NCBI GenBank assembly: GCA_960531495.1
Contig: OY482850.1
Coordinates: 1,583,343 to 1,647,342, forward strand
Reading direction: 5' to 3'
Origin: Zeus faber
Lineage: Eukaryota > Chordata > Actinopteri > Zeiformes > Zeidae
DNA: 64,000 bases
The first letter of the stretch is position 1. Each line of letters opens with the position of its first letter. Positions 1 to 11,745 of this stretch are shown here, one piece after another. Under the pieces are notes generated by a model. The model searched no databases, had not been told where the DNA came from, and saw only the letters and a list, made by a program, of their open reading frames with translations. The position numbers and the translations under genes are program-made.

Positions 1-58
1 GGCGCAGGAATCAAACCCAGGACCTTCTTGCAATGCACTGCGCCACCGTGCCCCCCTG
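1..58 (-). repeat. tRNA-derived SINE head fragment
   Basis: Read on the minus strand, this is GGCACGGTGGCGCAGTG followed by CAAGAAGGTCCTGGGTTTG and GATTCCTGC, which is an A-box/B-box style tRNA-like head. The same module occurs near 63310-63380 on the plus strand. It is cut by the window edge and runs into a TA-rich microsatellite on the other side. Confidence 0.65.
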
Positions 59-415
59 TATATGGGTATATATGTGTATTTATGTGTGTTTATATACATA
101 TATATGTGTGTATATATGTATGTGTATATATGTATAGATGTAGGTGTATATATGTATATGTGTATATATATATATATATGATTATATGTATATATGTATA
201 TATATTTCAATATATATATGTGTGTGTATATATATATATATATATAAGTGTATGTATATATGTAGATACGTATATGTATATATATGTGTTTATTTATGTG
301 TATGTACTGTATACTGTATATATGTGTGTATATATATTTATATATGTGTGTATATATGTAAACATATGTAAACATATGTGTATATATGTATATATATGTG
401 TATATATGTGAACCA
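55..415. repeat. TATATG/TGTATA microsatellite
   Basis: About 360 bp of imperfect alternating TATATG, TGTATA and TATA units. The tyrosine/isoleucine/cysteine-rich reading frames inside it are products of the repeat, not genes. Confidence 0.9.
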
Positions 416-763
416 CCGTGTACTTAAGGGTAACTTGGCAGCTTTCGAAAAAAGATTTTTTTCGCATCATTTGAAAGTGATGAATCAGAAATTGGTGTCA
501 CTTGTGCAAATCAAGCAATTTTTTTTAAAGCTATGACTTGTTAATGACAAGGGTGTGGCAAACTGTGTTTCTGAGATAATCACCTCCAAAGTTTAACCCA
601 CACTAGGTTCATTTAGCCAGCTCCCAGAATGCAAATGGCAGACAAACAAAGCCTCATGGCTACTTAACTTACTGCTGAATGGGCCAATCATGAACAGTTC
701 AACAACACACAACTAATTTTGTTTTTTAAAAATCTTTCATTTAACAGTAAGAATATACATGTT
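416..763. other. No feature recognised
   Basis: Moderately AT-rich unique-looking DNA. I see no coding frame or terminal repeats. It may be the 3' flank of the decayed minus-strand frame that follows. Confidence 0.5.
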
Positions 764-1372
764 TTATAAAAGTGGAATTATTTTGGAGTCCAAAAGTACG
801 GACAACACAACAAAATGTGTTGACTCAGAAAATCGTAAATCTAAACTGTCACCAACCTCAATGGACTTCATCACGTCATCAACTTCTTCCGTTGTAACAA
901 CAATGGACATATTGTCGGTCACCACCGGTGGTTCTAAAAAATATTCAGTTTCATCGTCACATTAAGATTGAAATCCACTTTTTGAAATGTTCTCCAAGTC
1001 GGGGGTAATACCAGATTCAGCAGCGCTGTCGTTCTCCACGTCGCTATCGGAGACCTGACGATCATCGTGGAAAATGAAGTCCAGTACGCGCTAGCACTGA
1101 CTTGGATCTATCGCACTGGTCAGATTAAGGTCCGAAATATGATTCAGAGCTTCGCCACCCGCTTTGCGTAATCCATAACGATATGGAGAAGAAAGCTTTC
1201 ACAGACAAGTGAGACCGAAACATCCCCTTGCTGCGCTTTAACTGTCTGTTTACAGAAGTGACATAGGTGTGTGACGCGAAGGGTCTTTCTTCCTTGCCGT
1301 TTCACAACAGTGGCTCTGTGTGTGTAAGAGTAGTACGATTTAAAGGTTGAATTCTATCAAAACGGTTTCACA
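764..1372 (-). pseudogene. Decayed reading frame of unknown family
   Basis: No family recognised. On the minus strand a coding-like frame starts in the 1370s and includes THLCHFCKQTV and SLVCESFL, a spacing of cysteines (CxxC, then a further C) that recalls a small zinc-binding module. It stops near 1135 after MDYAKRVAKL. An overlapping second frame then continues through LRKAGGEALNHISDLNLTS, an acidic stretch (SDSDVENDSAAESG) and VVTTEEVDDVMKSIEVGDSL to a terminal stop at 764-766, with two internal stops. The amino-acid composition is protein-like, and the acidic/serine stretch is not what random AT-rich DNA gives. It could be a processed pseudogene, a transposon-derived gene or a decayed host exon. 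No start codon or splice sites can be fixed. Confidence 0.35.
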
Positions 1373-1439
1373 TTGTGACTTCACATCACATGGAATATAG
1401 ATGAATGCTCTTCACCTGGACTCTCCCTTTAAAGGAAAC

Positions 1440-1769
1440 GATCGATGCGGGTGCAGGCTATGTGGGTGGGGATGTGGCGGGCAGCTGCCATCTTGCCTGT
1501 CACGCTCCTGCTCAAGCGTGCTCCTCATTCGTCCCAAAATTTTAATCCCACTCACATTAGCTTAGAACACATACACTGGCACACCAATCCTACTCTGAAC
1601 AACACTCCATCGGACCAGGGTCTGCGGGACAGGAGAGGTGTGAGTGATTTGGGTTTGACTTGCGTGAAGGACTCGCACCCCCAACCCTACAATTTTAACT
1701 GCAATTACCAACAGCACACATTGAGCACTGGGGTTAGGGTTAGGGTTACTGGGTTGCACCACCGGGTGT
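1440..1769. other. Unassigned stretch with a short telomere-like run
   Basis: Unique-looking DNA before the GC-rich L1 3' end. At about 1731-1747 it carries two and a half GGGTTA units, too few to call an interstitial telomere. It may be further L1 3' UTR, but I could not align it to the copy at 43490. Confidence 0.4.
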
Positions 1770-2618
<849 letters not shown>

Positions 2619-2679
2619 TGAAACTAAGATTTCAACTGTGTGCACCATCCCATCTTAATCCAGTCACAGTGGATGGTTA

Positions 2680-3413
2680 CGTTTAGGTATAAGGGTAGCA
2701 GCAGCAACAACAATACCAGCAGTAACAATAGCAGCAACAGAAAACAGCAGCAGATATAGTAGCAGCAACAGCGCACAAGCAAAGACGTCACCGGAACCGG
2801 AAGTGGTAGCTCTCACCGGAATCAGAAATCTCCTCATCTGTATTGAGTCAATAGTGTGTACCATCTCATCTCAACGAAGTAACGCACAGCAAAGACGTCA
2901 CCAGGACCGGAAGTGGTAGCCCTCACCGGAAATGGAAATTTCAACTGTGTGCACCGTCTCATCTAAATCCAAGTCATGGTCCTTGAATTAGCATCCCTAA
3001 ATTACGAGTCAAGTTTTTCATTCTGACCTCGGAAGGGAGGTCCTTTTGACTATCTCTCTGAAAACACACCCTTCTTATGATCCTCTCACTGTAATATCAC
3101 AACAGAAACAACAACAGCAACAGAAATGGCAGCAGCAGCCACAAAACAACAACAGCAGCAGCAACATCAACTCCAGCAGCAGCAACAAAAAACAACAGCA
3201 ACGTACACGCGAAGACCTCACCGGAACCGGAAGAGGTATCTCTCACCAGAACCGGAGAAGTCACTCAGGTTAGAGACGGTTAAGTTTAGGTATAAGGTTA
3301 GAGGTGTTTAGGTTAGGGTATAGGGTTAGAGATGCCTAATTTTAGCCATAAGGTAAGTAAGGGTTAAGTTTAGGTATAAGGTTAGCAGCAGACACAGCAC
3401 CAGCACCAGTAAC

Positions 3414-3415
<2 letters not shown>
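2680..3415. repeat. Dispersed short-motif repeat cluster
   Basis: Three imperfect copies of a block built on CACCGGAACCGGAAGTGGTA lie near 2785, 2890 and 3212. Other recurring parts are TTTAGGTATAAGG(T/G)TAG (near 2685, 3285 and 3370), TCAACTGTGTGCACC (near 2632 and 2941) and CAG/CAA-rich stretches encoding polyglutamine-like runs. The order of parts changes from copy to copy, so this is a degenerate tandem or nested repeat rather than a simple satellite. No coding function is supported. Confidence 0.6.
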
Positions 3416-3447
<32 letters not shown>

Positions 3448-3449
3448 GT
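3416..3449. repeat. (CAGA)n microsatellite
   Basis: Eight CAGA units next to the 3' boundary of the minus-strand LINE, so it could be the simple-repeat tail of that LINE. Confidence 0.85.
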
Positions 3450-3666
3450 CAGTCAGTCAGTTGGATGACAGTTGGCACTTTTTTGTCCCAGTGAGAACGC
3501 GTGCAGCTGCATTTTGGATTGACTGTAGCCGCTGCACAGCTGATTTCGGGAGGCCGGTGAATAGGCCATTACAGTAGTCCAATCTACTCGTTATGAATGC
3601 ATGGATTAATTTTTCTGAGTCTGCTTTTCACAGGAAGCCTCTTAATTTTGAAATGTTCTTTAGATG

Positions 3667-5110
3667 TTAGAAAGCTGATTTTGTGATTTGATTTATATGG
3701 CTCTTAAAATTTTGATCGCCGTCTATGATTACACCCAGATTTTTGGCTTCATTCTCCAGGGACAGAGAACTAAGATGAGCTGCAATTTTCGGTCTTTGAG
3801 CCTTTGCACCAAAGATGAGTATTTCTGTTTTGTCTTTGTTCAGTTGTAAAAAGTTCTTTGACATCCATGCAATAATATCATTAATACACTGAATGAGGGA
3901 GTGTTGGGGAGTAGGTCATCAGGAGATAGGAGATAGGGATATGTACACTTGTGAATCATCTGCATAATTATGGTAATTTATTTTGTGTTTCTTTACAATA
4001 TGTGCCAGTGGATGCATATAGAGGTTAAACAATAACGGTCCCAGAATCGAATCATGGGGCACTCCACATACAATATCCACTTTGTTTGACACAAAATCTC
4101 CAATGGACACAAAGAACTGCCTGTCCTGTAGGTAGGTTTTGAACCAATTTAAAACCGGGCCAAATAGGCCGACCCATTTTTTTAATCTCGCAAATAAAAT
4201 CTGATGGTCAACAGTGTTGAAGGCAGCACTGAGATCCAGGCGCAGAAGAACAGATAGTTTTTTTGCATCAGTGTTTATGTGTAGATCGTTCAGAACTTTC
4301 AATAAGAGCTGTTTCTTTGCTTTGGTGAGGTCGAAAGCCAGATTGATAGATGTCTAAAAGGCTGTTTGAGGTTAGATTGTTGTTAAGCTGAAGGTTAACT
4401 GTTTTTTTAAGTATTTTGCTGAGGGATGGCAGGTTGGCAATGGGACTGTAGTTGGCAATAACTGTTGCATCGAGATTGCTCTTCTTCAGGAGTGGTTTAA
4501 TGACAGCTGTTTTAAATGCTGCAGGGAATATACTTGATTGAAGAGAGCCATTTAAAATTTCTAATACCTCATGTGCTAGGCAGTTAAAAACTGTTCTATA
4601 AAAGGTGGTATGGAGGAGGGCCAGGCAGCAGGTGGAGGATCTGAGCTGACCAACAATATTGTCCAGTCTTTTTATGTCAAAGGGGACAAAATGAGACATG
4701 GCAGCAGTCATATTACTGGGGAACTGAAGGGTAGGTTCATTTCTGGATGTTGAGGCACTAATATTCAGTCTGATAGCTATAATTTTGTTACTGAAGAATG
4801 TAGCGAACTCCTCACATTTTTCAGTGGAGAGCATCTCTGACGGGGTTGTAGATGGTGGATTAATAAATCGATCAACAGTGAAGAATAGAACTTTACTATT
4901 GTTGAGATTTTCATTAATGATTTTAGAGAAGAAAGACTGTCTGGCCTGTTTAATTTTTATATTGTATGATTGAGTCTGTCCTTGTGAATTTCATGATGAA
5001 CCTGAAGATTTGTCTTTCTCCATTTTCGTTCTGCCTGGCGACGCTCTCTCTTAAGCTGCCTAATAACTGCTCCATTTCTCCAGGGGGCTTTTTGTTTTTC
5101 TATGTTTTTA
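3667..5110 (-). pseudogene. LINE reverse transcriptase (L2/Rex1-like)
   Basis: This encodes the RNA-dependent DNA polymerase used for target-primed reverse transcription. Visible motifs in reading order are MLSTEKCEEFATFFSNK, the fingers motif YQSGFRPHQSKETAL, motif A LDLSAAFNTVDHQILFARLK, CGVPHDSILGPLLFNLYMHP (usually PQGS, here PHDS), the catalytic box HNYADDSQVYISLS and NKDKTEILIFGAK. The polypeptide is spread over at least three frames (4834-4268, 4302-3919 and 3864-3667), so it is not translatable. The C-terminal part common in this family is missing or too decayed to see. Confidence 0.85.
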
Positions 5111-5119
5111 GTTTTAACA

Positions 5120-5635
5120 CAGTGGTCTCAAACTCAACTTACCTGGGGGCCGCTGGAGGTAGGGTCTGGGTGAGGCTGGGCCCATCAAGTATTCCACAAA
5201 GGAAGGGTTTCAAGGATTCCAAGAAAAAGTACAACTTCTTTTCCATTTCCTATTGCAACACTATGCTGTCTTTATTAGGTCACTGATTACTCTTGTTGAG
5301 TCCGCCCACTTCCTATGTCCTCTGTACCTTGCACTGGGTGACAGAATATATTTTCCTTCCACTTAGTGTCACTCCGGAATCACGTTTCAACCAAAGACTA
5401 CCGCGTTGGCTAACTTGTCAAGAAACACCACCGGAATCTGTCACGAGCCTGAGCTATGGTAGCCCATAAGTGATAAAAAAATATAAAACGCCCAGGGCAA
5501 CGACTCGGCAAAAAGGTGCGTGTGAGAAAAACACGTGGGCCGCACTAACACTAAACTTTGATGTCAAGTAGGGGGCCACAAAATATCATCCTGCGGGCCT
5601 CAATTGGCCCCCGGGCTGCGAGTTTGAGACCCCTG
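5120..5635. mobile_element. hAT-type MITE with 8-bp target duplication
   Basis: A 516-bp non-autonomous element. Its left end CAGTGGTCTCAAACTC and the inverted right end CAGGGGTCTCAAACTC form 16-bp terminal repeats with one mismatch. It is flanked by a perfect 8-bp direct repeat, TTTTAACA, at 5112-5119 and 5636-5643. TIRs starting CAG(T/G)G and 8-bp duplications are diagnostic of hAT transposons. It carries no transposase and was presumably mobilised in trans. It inserted into the L2/Rex1-like LINE, so it is younger than that copy. Confidence 0.93.
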
Positions 5636-5662
5636 TTTTAACAGGTGCAATCTTACAAGTAC

Positions 5663-5744
5663 AGAATCCTGTGAACAACTTCAACTCCAAATACAAAATA
5701 TCATGATATTTTGTATTTGGAGTTTAAGTTGTTCACAGGATTCT
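5663..5744. repeat. Palindrome, 41-nt arms, no spacer
   Basis: Left arm 5663-5703 and right arm 5704-5744 are reverse complements with a single mismatch. The centre is ATCATGAT. The right arm is LINE sequence continuous with the endonuclease part; the left arm is its inverted copy, lying between the LINE and the hAT MITE. Confidence 0.95.
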
Positions 5745-6492
5745 CAGTTGATGATGCCTTGAACAGCAGTAACTCATTTACAATTCTCTTCAAGGTTTTA
5801 ATGGTATTATTGTTAATGATATGTGTTTTAATTGTTCCGGTACCCCTCTGTTGTAAAGGAAGAGTAGACACGTCAAAGAAAATGCAACAGTGATCTGAAA
5901 TAGCAACATCCATGACACGGGGTACAGTGATATTTGGTCCTTTTGATATGACTAAGTCCCGAGTATGCCCCTTATTGTGGGTGGGTCCAGAAACATGCTG
6001 AGTGAGGTCAAATGCCTCCAATAGGCTAATGAAGTGTTGAGCATCTGGGTCTGTTTAATTGTCAACATGAATGTTAAATTCACCTGAGATATTGACACAA
6101 TCATAAACAGTGGAGACCTTGGACAGTAGCTCAGAGAATTCATCAAGGAAGCCACATTTAGATTTTGGTGGCCGATAGATAGCGATGATTAAAATCGAGG
6201 CACTGCAGTTTATAGATACAGCAAGGTGTTCAAAAGACGTGAATTCTCCAAGGAGGATTTCCTTGCAGGTATAGATACCAGAGAAGACAGCAGCTATTCC
6301 ACCGCCTCTCTGGTCAGCTCTCGTGGTTTGGATGAACTTGAAATTGGGAGGTGCTGTCTCAATGAGTGCGACTGAGCCATTTCTATCCAGCCAGGTCTCA
6401 GTTAATAGAATGAAATCCAGGTTGTGAGTACTTATAAGTTCATTAACTAAAAATGACTTGTTAGTTAGTGACCTTACATTTAATAGAGACAT
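5701..6492 (-). pseudogene. LINE endonuclease domain (L2/Rex1-like)
   Basis: An apurinic-like endonuclease that would nick the target DNA. It reads MSLLNVRSLTNKSFLVNEL, then LLTETWLDRNGSV (ETW catalytic motif), GGGIAAVFSG, IAIYRPPKSK (YRPP motif) and NISGEFNIHVDN (usually GDFN, here GEFN). A shifted frame then gives HVSGPTHNKGHTRDLVIS and VAISDHCCIFFDV (SDH motif). The D to E change in GDFN and at least one frame change mark it as inactive. Confidence 0.8.
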
Positions 6493-6794
6493 TGTTATTG
6501 TTCTGGGTGCATGGCCTTGCCAGGTACTGAAAGTTTGAATTGTTTAGATTCCTGTATGTTACAGGGAAGTTATGTAATTTCGGTCTATGGTTTATAATTA
6601 GAGGAATTTGTAAAGTAGAGTGACAGTCATTTATGTCAGAGTGGATCGGATTATTACAAGAAAAGTATTTCATTTTTTTATTTTAAACTATATCTTGTCA
6701 TTGTAATAAGTCACCATGCTGCATTGAAGTACATCCGGAGTCTCTGTGATGGTAGATGGCTTTGTGTCTCAAATACTTAAATAAGGACGTATTC

Positions 6795-7160
6795 AAGATT
6801 CAAGATTCAAGAGGTTTATTTGTCACATACATATACATACGTTCATACATATATGCAGTGAAATGTCTTTGCAACGCACCCAGAGATTATGCACAATGGT
6901 TACTAAACCGAACATAATAGCTAACCTAATTCCTACCTAGCTAACTAACTGAAAATAACTGATTCCTAAAACGTAATGCAGTGAATTCTATTCTATGCAG
7001 TGAATAGAATAATATAAATAAAAGAAAATAAAATAAAATAAGACTCAAAAAGATAATACAAAGTGGGGCTACAAAATAGAAGGGAATAGAGTTATGTATA
7101 TGGGATAGGCTATTGGTATATACAGATATGTGCAGTAAAATATTTACAGTATACTGCATT
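6795..7160 (-). mobile_element. LINE-A 3' end, 5'-truncated
   Basis: Minus-strand copy of the 3' UTR seen at 62200-62437. It shares TGCATATATG, GTATGTATATGTATGTG and a tail of three TTGAATC units. The outer end, an AAAATAAAATAAAATA-rich stretch, also matches that copy. Confidence 0.8.
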
Positions 7161-7920
7161 CATGTCGATTTGCGATAGTATATTAATTTACGTAATTTTT
7201 CAAAGTTTAGTAGAGTTTTTACTTGGAATACATTTTCAGTAAGTTACGTTTCAATGAAATACGAAAAATGTTGTGGTATTTCTGTGGGTAATTACCATTG
7301 CATGGCTTCTATTTTTTCGATGCCTCGCTGGATCTTGAACGCATCACTCAGTCCCACATTTCAGTGTTTTCAAAGGATATACTGACATATTTTAAAAGAT
7401 TAGTTGTTTTTTTTCTCCCATTAATATGGCAAAGAAACAAAGACTACGGATTTAAAATATCAGGCGAGCAGATCTACTGATATCTACCATCTAAGAAGCT
7501 ATTTAAATATACACATAAATCGATAGTTTCGTAACGTCGAAAGGCTACAGAGTGACCGATTCCACGCCACACACTGGACACGGTCCAACTGGACATTTTC
7601 AATGGGAATCTGTACATTCATTGTAAATAATATCATGACGTTATAAAGCGTTTTACTGTAAATCTTATCTTGTTTGTTGTAGAACGAGATGTGTGACATG
7701 TCAGTTAATCAAGTCCAAGTGAATATTTTGGGTCAAAGTTGTTCATTTTTTCCACTAATATCTGCTTTGTATGTGGATCAATTTGGATGATTGGATGATT
7801 TGGATGAATTTAACCAAAGAGATTTTTGAGATATAGCGGTTTAAACAACAACCGTGTTCGTCGCTTATGCTAGCTTATCATAGTATGTGTTCCAGATAGT
7901 TTTAGCCGGGTTGGACATAT
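7161..7920. other. No feature recognised
   Basis: AT-rich DNA without a coding frame longer than chance, terminal repeats or recognisable RNA genes. Confidence 0.5.
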
Positions 7921-7989
7921 TTTGGCGTCAGATGTACTGGCTCATCTGGCCAGCATCCTTCTTTCCAATGTCTAGTCCCTGGAAATAAG

Positions 7990-8590
7990 ATGGATGACAT
8001 CCGGGCAAGGATTACATTCCAAAGGTATACGAGGAACTGTTGTGTCCTCTGCGTGACGGAGACATCGCTGAAACCGCTGATGCCGGATCAAGCCATTCGT
8101 CTAGCCGAGACCTTCTCTGTGTTCTGCACCATCAGATTGGGGGAGTCTGGGAAATCCAAGGGTGGAGGTGTCTGTCTCATGACTAACAGCAAGTGGTGTA
8201 ACCCCAACAACATCAAGACATTCTCTCGCTCCTGCTTGCCGAACCTGAAACAGCTGACCATTTCATGCCATTCATTCTACCTCCCCTGGGAATTCAGCAC
8301 GTCATCATCACAGCTGTTTATATTCCACCGCAAGTGGACACCGACACAGCACTACCAGACCTACTTTATATGATGGGATGTGCAGACTGCAAAACCAATA
8401 TCCCGACGCGGCTGTGGTGGTGGCTGGGGACTTTAACAGGGCGAACCTTAAACAATTTCTGCCTAATTTCCATCAACACATCACGTGGTCCACCAGGGGA
8501 AATCATACGTGGAACGGTAATGACGAGGGACGTAAACCAGTGGTCGGACCAATCAGAGGCCACGCTTCAAGTTGCTCTGAGTGACGTACA
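7990..8590 (+). pseudogene. LINE-A endonuclease
   Basis: The APE-like endonuclease of the element. It reads MDDIRARITFQRYTRNCCVL, CVTETSLKPLMPDQAIR (usual TETW replaced by TETS), SGKSKGGGVCLMTNSKW, VIITAVYIPPQVDTDTAL and, in another frame, AAVVVAGDFNRANLKQFLPN (GDFN motif intact). It is split over three frames at 7990-8373, 8265-8450 and 8378-8584. The final SDH part is not visible, so a deletion is likely before the linker. Confidence 0.85.
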
Positions 8591-8597
8591 CTAGGAC

Positions 8598-10222
8598 ATG
8601 TTCCAATCAAGTTCCAATGACATCAGCCAATTTATGGGAATAGCTATGAGCTTCATAGCTACGTTAGCAGACAGCATCGTTCCCACAGTGAAAGTTCTGA
8701 TATTTCCGAACCAGAAACCGTGCGTGAATAAATCCATCTGCGGCGCTCTGAATGCTCGCACGGCCACTGACAAAGAAGGTCTTGTTTCCGTCTTGTTTCC
8801 GAAAACAACTACAAAGCGACGTCATACAAACTGCGAAGGGCGGAGAAGGATACTAAAAGGACACAGCAGAGCTATAGATGTAGCAATCAGACACCAGACG
8901 CTTGTGGCAGGGGCTGCGGACCATTACTAACTACAAGAGCAGCCCCTCCCCAGTCACGAGTGTGGACGCCTCCCTAGCCAACGAACTGAACTCTTTTTAT
9001 GCGCGGTTTGAGGCTGGCAACAACACCCCTAGTTGGTCGGCTAATTGGAGTTACACCACTGGGGATGAGTGGCGCTCTCAGTGTCTGAGCATGACGTCAG
9101 AAGGGCTCTGATGGGTGTGAACACCAGGAAAGCTGCGGGCCCAGATGGCTATCTGGGCGAGTATTGAAGACCAGTGCTAACCAGCTAGCCCCGGTGTTCA
9201 CTAGGATATTCGATGACTCCCTGGCTGAAACGGTGATCCTGTCCTGCTTCAAGAGGTCCACCACCACCCCTGTGCCGAAGATCGCCTCTCCAGCCTGCTT
9301 GAATTACTACCGTTCGCTGGCACTCACCTCGGTGGTCATGAAGTGCTTCAAGAGGCTGATTAAGGACTACATTAGTGCCTCTCTCCCTCGCACCATTGAC
9401 ACGCTGCAGTTTGCATACCGGCCGAACAGATCCACGGATGACGCAGCCTCACAGGTACTGCATACCACGCTCATGCACCTGGATGGCTCGAAGGGGGGCT
9501 ATGTGAGATTGCTGTTCATTGACTACAGTTCAGCTTTCAATACCATAGTCCCCACCAGACTGGCTGTCAAGTGAGCACTCTGCTGTGTGGATCCTGAACT
9601 TCCTCACAAACAGGCCCCAGGTGGTTAGGGTGGGGAGGCACACATCCAGCACCCTCACCCTGAACACAGGATCCCCCCAGGGCTGCGTCCTCAGCCCCCT
9701 ACTGTACTCCCTGTACACATGACTGTGTGGCCAGGTCCAGCTCCAACACCATCATAAAGTTTGCTGACGACACCGTGGTCGTGGGCCTGATCAGCGACGA
9801 CGACAAGAAGGCCTACCGTGAGGAGGTGGCTGACCTGTCACTCTGGTGCCAGGACAACAGCCTCCTCCTGAACCTCAACAAAACAAACAAGCTGATTGTT
9901 GACTTTAGGAGAGGATAACAACTGAGGACGCATAAGCCGTTGGTGATTAATGGGACTTCTGTCGATAGGGTGAACAGCTTCAAGTACCTACCAGTCCACA
10001 TCATGGAGGACTTAACATGGACTATACATACAGACACTCTGGTGAGAAAGGCAAGGCACTGTCTTTACCACCTCAGGCAGCTGAAGAAATTCAGGGTCTC
10101 AGTGAGGATCGTCAAGTCCTTCTACTTTGGAGCAGTGGAGAGCATCCTGACAGGCAACATCGGTGCCTGGTTTGGGAACTGTACTGCTCAGGACAGGCTG
10201 GCCCTGCAGAGGGTGGTGCGTT
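8598..10222 (+). pseudogene. LINE-A reverse transcriptase
   Basis: Linker and RT. Reading order: [116 protein letters not shown] (motif A), [18 protein letters not shown] (in a shifted frame), KFADDTVVVGLISDDDKK (catalytic FADD intact) and NKTNKLIVDFRRG. It ends with the [20 protein letters not shown] region before the solo LTR. Compared with the copy at 61237, about 25 bp are missing after LAVK near 9570. Several frame changes make it non-functional. Confidence 0.88.
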
Positions 10223-11153
10223 TGTTACCTGTCTGTCCTGTCCCCTGGCAATCAACAGGCCGGAGTCTCAGGAGTGGTGGATAATAGTGTTCCGTTTATT
10301 GCCTAGCTGCAATAATGCGGCACAAAACATGAAGAATGGACAATCTCTCCGTCTTTGTTAGGACAAACACAACCTCCTACAGCAAGCAGTCATTGTGCAC
10401 CTGTTAATAATACACTGTGCCTATGTATTTGTAAGTCTATATCTAACATTTGGATATAGCTGGATCGTATAGTGGTTTACATTTTTTTCTTGGTTAAAAT
10501 AAAATACATCTATATTAAAAGAAAAACTAAAATAAAATAAACAAAAATAATAAGAAATATCTAAATATATAAAAATAATAAAAATATACATTGGCAATAC
10601 TACTGGATTAGAAGAAACGACTATCATCCGTTTAATATATTAATTATAACACAGACACAAACGTTGTGCATTGCACTCTGTTGGACAAAACTGGAACTGC
10701 ATCACTCTATTCACTTATTAAGCAGCCCAATCAAGTACATAATTTAAAAAAAAACCCACAATATAAGAATATAACAATATAAGAAACATTCATACACATA
10801 CATGAATTGCATCAGCTAGCCAAAACCCACAGGTTAACATTAGGTTTCCACACTAGGTTATAAAAACACAGTGCCGTCATTATTTTACACCAGATTTGTA
10901 ATGGAGCCTACTAAACATGTGTTCAATCAAAATCTGCCAACTATATGTTAATGTATGTGCCTTTAACAGTTTTTTTGGCCGATTTATCCAAGACCATTCA
11001 ATACATGCGATTTACCAGAGCAAGCAGTCATTGCGCAACTGTGGGTATCCTAGAATTCCATCGCGATATTGACACAATGAAATTACCCCGTAGCACCACA
11101 GGGTGGCACTTTCCACATGTATGCAGGGATTTAACTATCATAACACTGTTACA
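10223..11153. mobile_element. Solo LTR with 4-bp target duplication
   Basis: A 931-bp segment starting TGTTACC and ending GTTACA (TG...CA), flanked by the direct repeat CGTT at 10219-10222 and 11154-11157. The uninterrupted site is seen in the related LINE at 62020-62035. TG...CA ends with a 4-bp duplication fit an LTR retrotransposon (gypsy or BEL type); the family is not determinable. It has no internal genes. It looks whole as a solo LTR and is younger than its LINE host. Confidence 0.8.
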
Positions 11154-11745
11154 CGTTCAGCCGAAAGTACCACTGGAACTACCTTCCCCTCCCTGCAGGA
11201 CTTAACCACCAGGAGGTGTAGTGGCAGGATCGTGAAAGATCCTCATTACCCCAACAACGGACTGCGGTCGGGCAAGCGCCTCCGCAGTCACGCAGTGAAG
11301 ACAGAGACTGAGACAGAGTTTCTTCCTGCAAGCCATAAGGACTGTCAATGCTGAACTCACCAGGGGCCCTCACTGAGACACACACACAGGCCCCACCGCC
11401 TTTCTGTACCGTATGTTGCATACTGTACTGAATTTTGTACTGTTACTGTATTGCTGTGCCGTACTGTTATATAACTGTACTGTATATCTCAACACACACT
11501 ACCTCTCTTTATTCACATGCCACTTTACTGCACATATCTGTATATACATAATAGTCTATTCCTCTTATTTCTATTTTGTATTCAGTATGTTACCTTTTTA
11601 CTCTAATTGTATTCAATTTACTAACTGAATTATGATTTAGGAATCATTTAATTAATTTGTGAGCTATTGTGTCAGTTAGTACTTATGGTGCATAATCTCC
11701 GGGTGCCGTGCAATGACATTACACTGCATATATGTTTGCTCGTAT

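Larger units (their letters stand above)
3450..6690 (-). mobile_element. L2/Rex1-like LINE, interrupted
   Basis: A minus-strand non-LTR retrotransposon with endonuclease at the right and reverse transcriptase at the left, so the element reads right to left. The 3' UTR occupies about 3450-3660. A hAT MITE at 5120-5635 and a palindrome at 5663-5744 separate the endonuclease part from the RT part. Several frame changes show it is dead. The protein is of the L2/Rex1 (CR1-related) type; I cannot separate these clades by eye. Confidence 0.85.
7925..11745 (+). mobile_element. LINE-A copy (L2/Rex1-like), carrying a solo LTR
   Basis: A long plus-strand non-LTR element with endonuclease, linker, RT and 3' UTR in normal order. 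A solo LTR at 10223-11153 splits it; the LINE resumes at 11154 with CGTTCAGCCGAAAG, which matches the uninterrupted copy at 62028. The 3' UTR ends near 11745 without the TTGAATC tail of other copies. Frame changes are scattered, so it is dead. Confidence 0.9.

Noticed and set aside
1731-1747. GGGTTA repeats suggesting an interstitial telomere
   Set aside because: Only about two and a half units, within chance for repetitive DNA.
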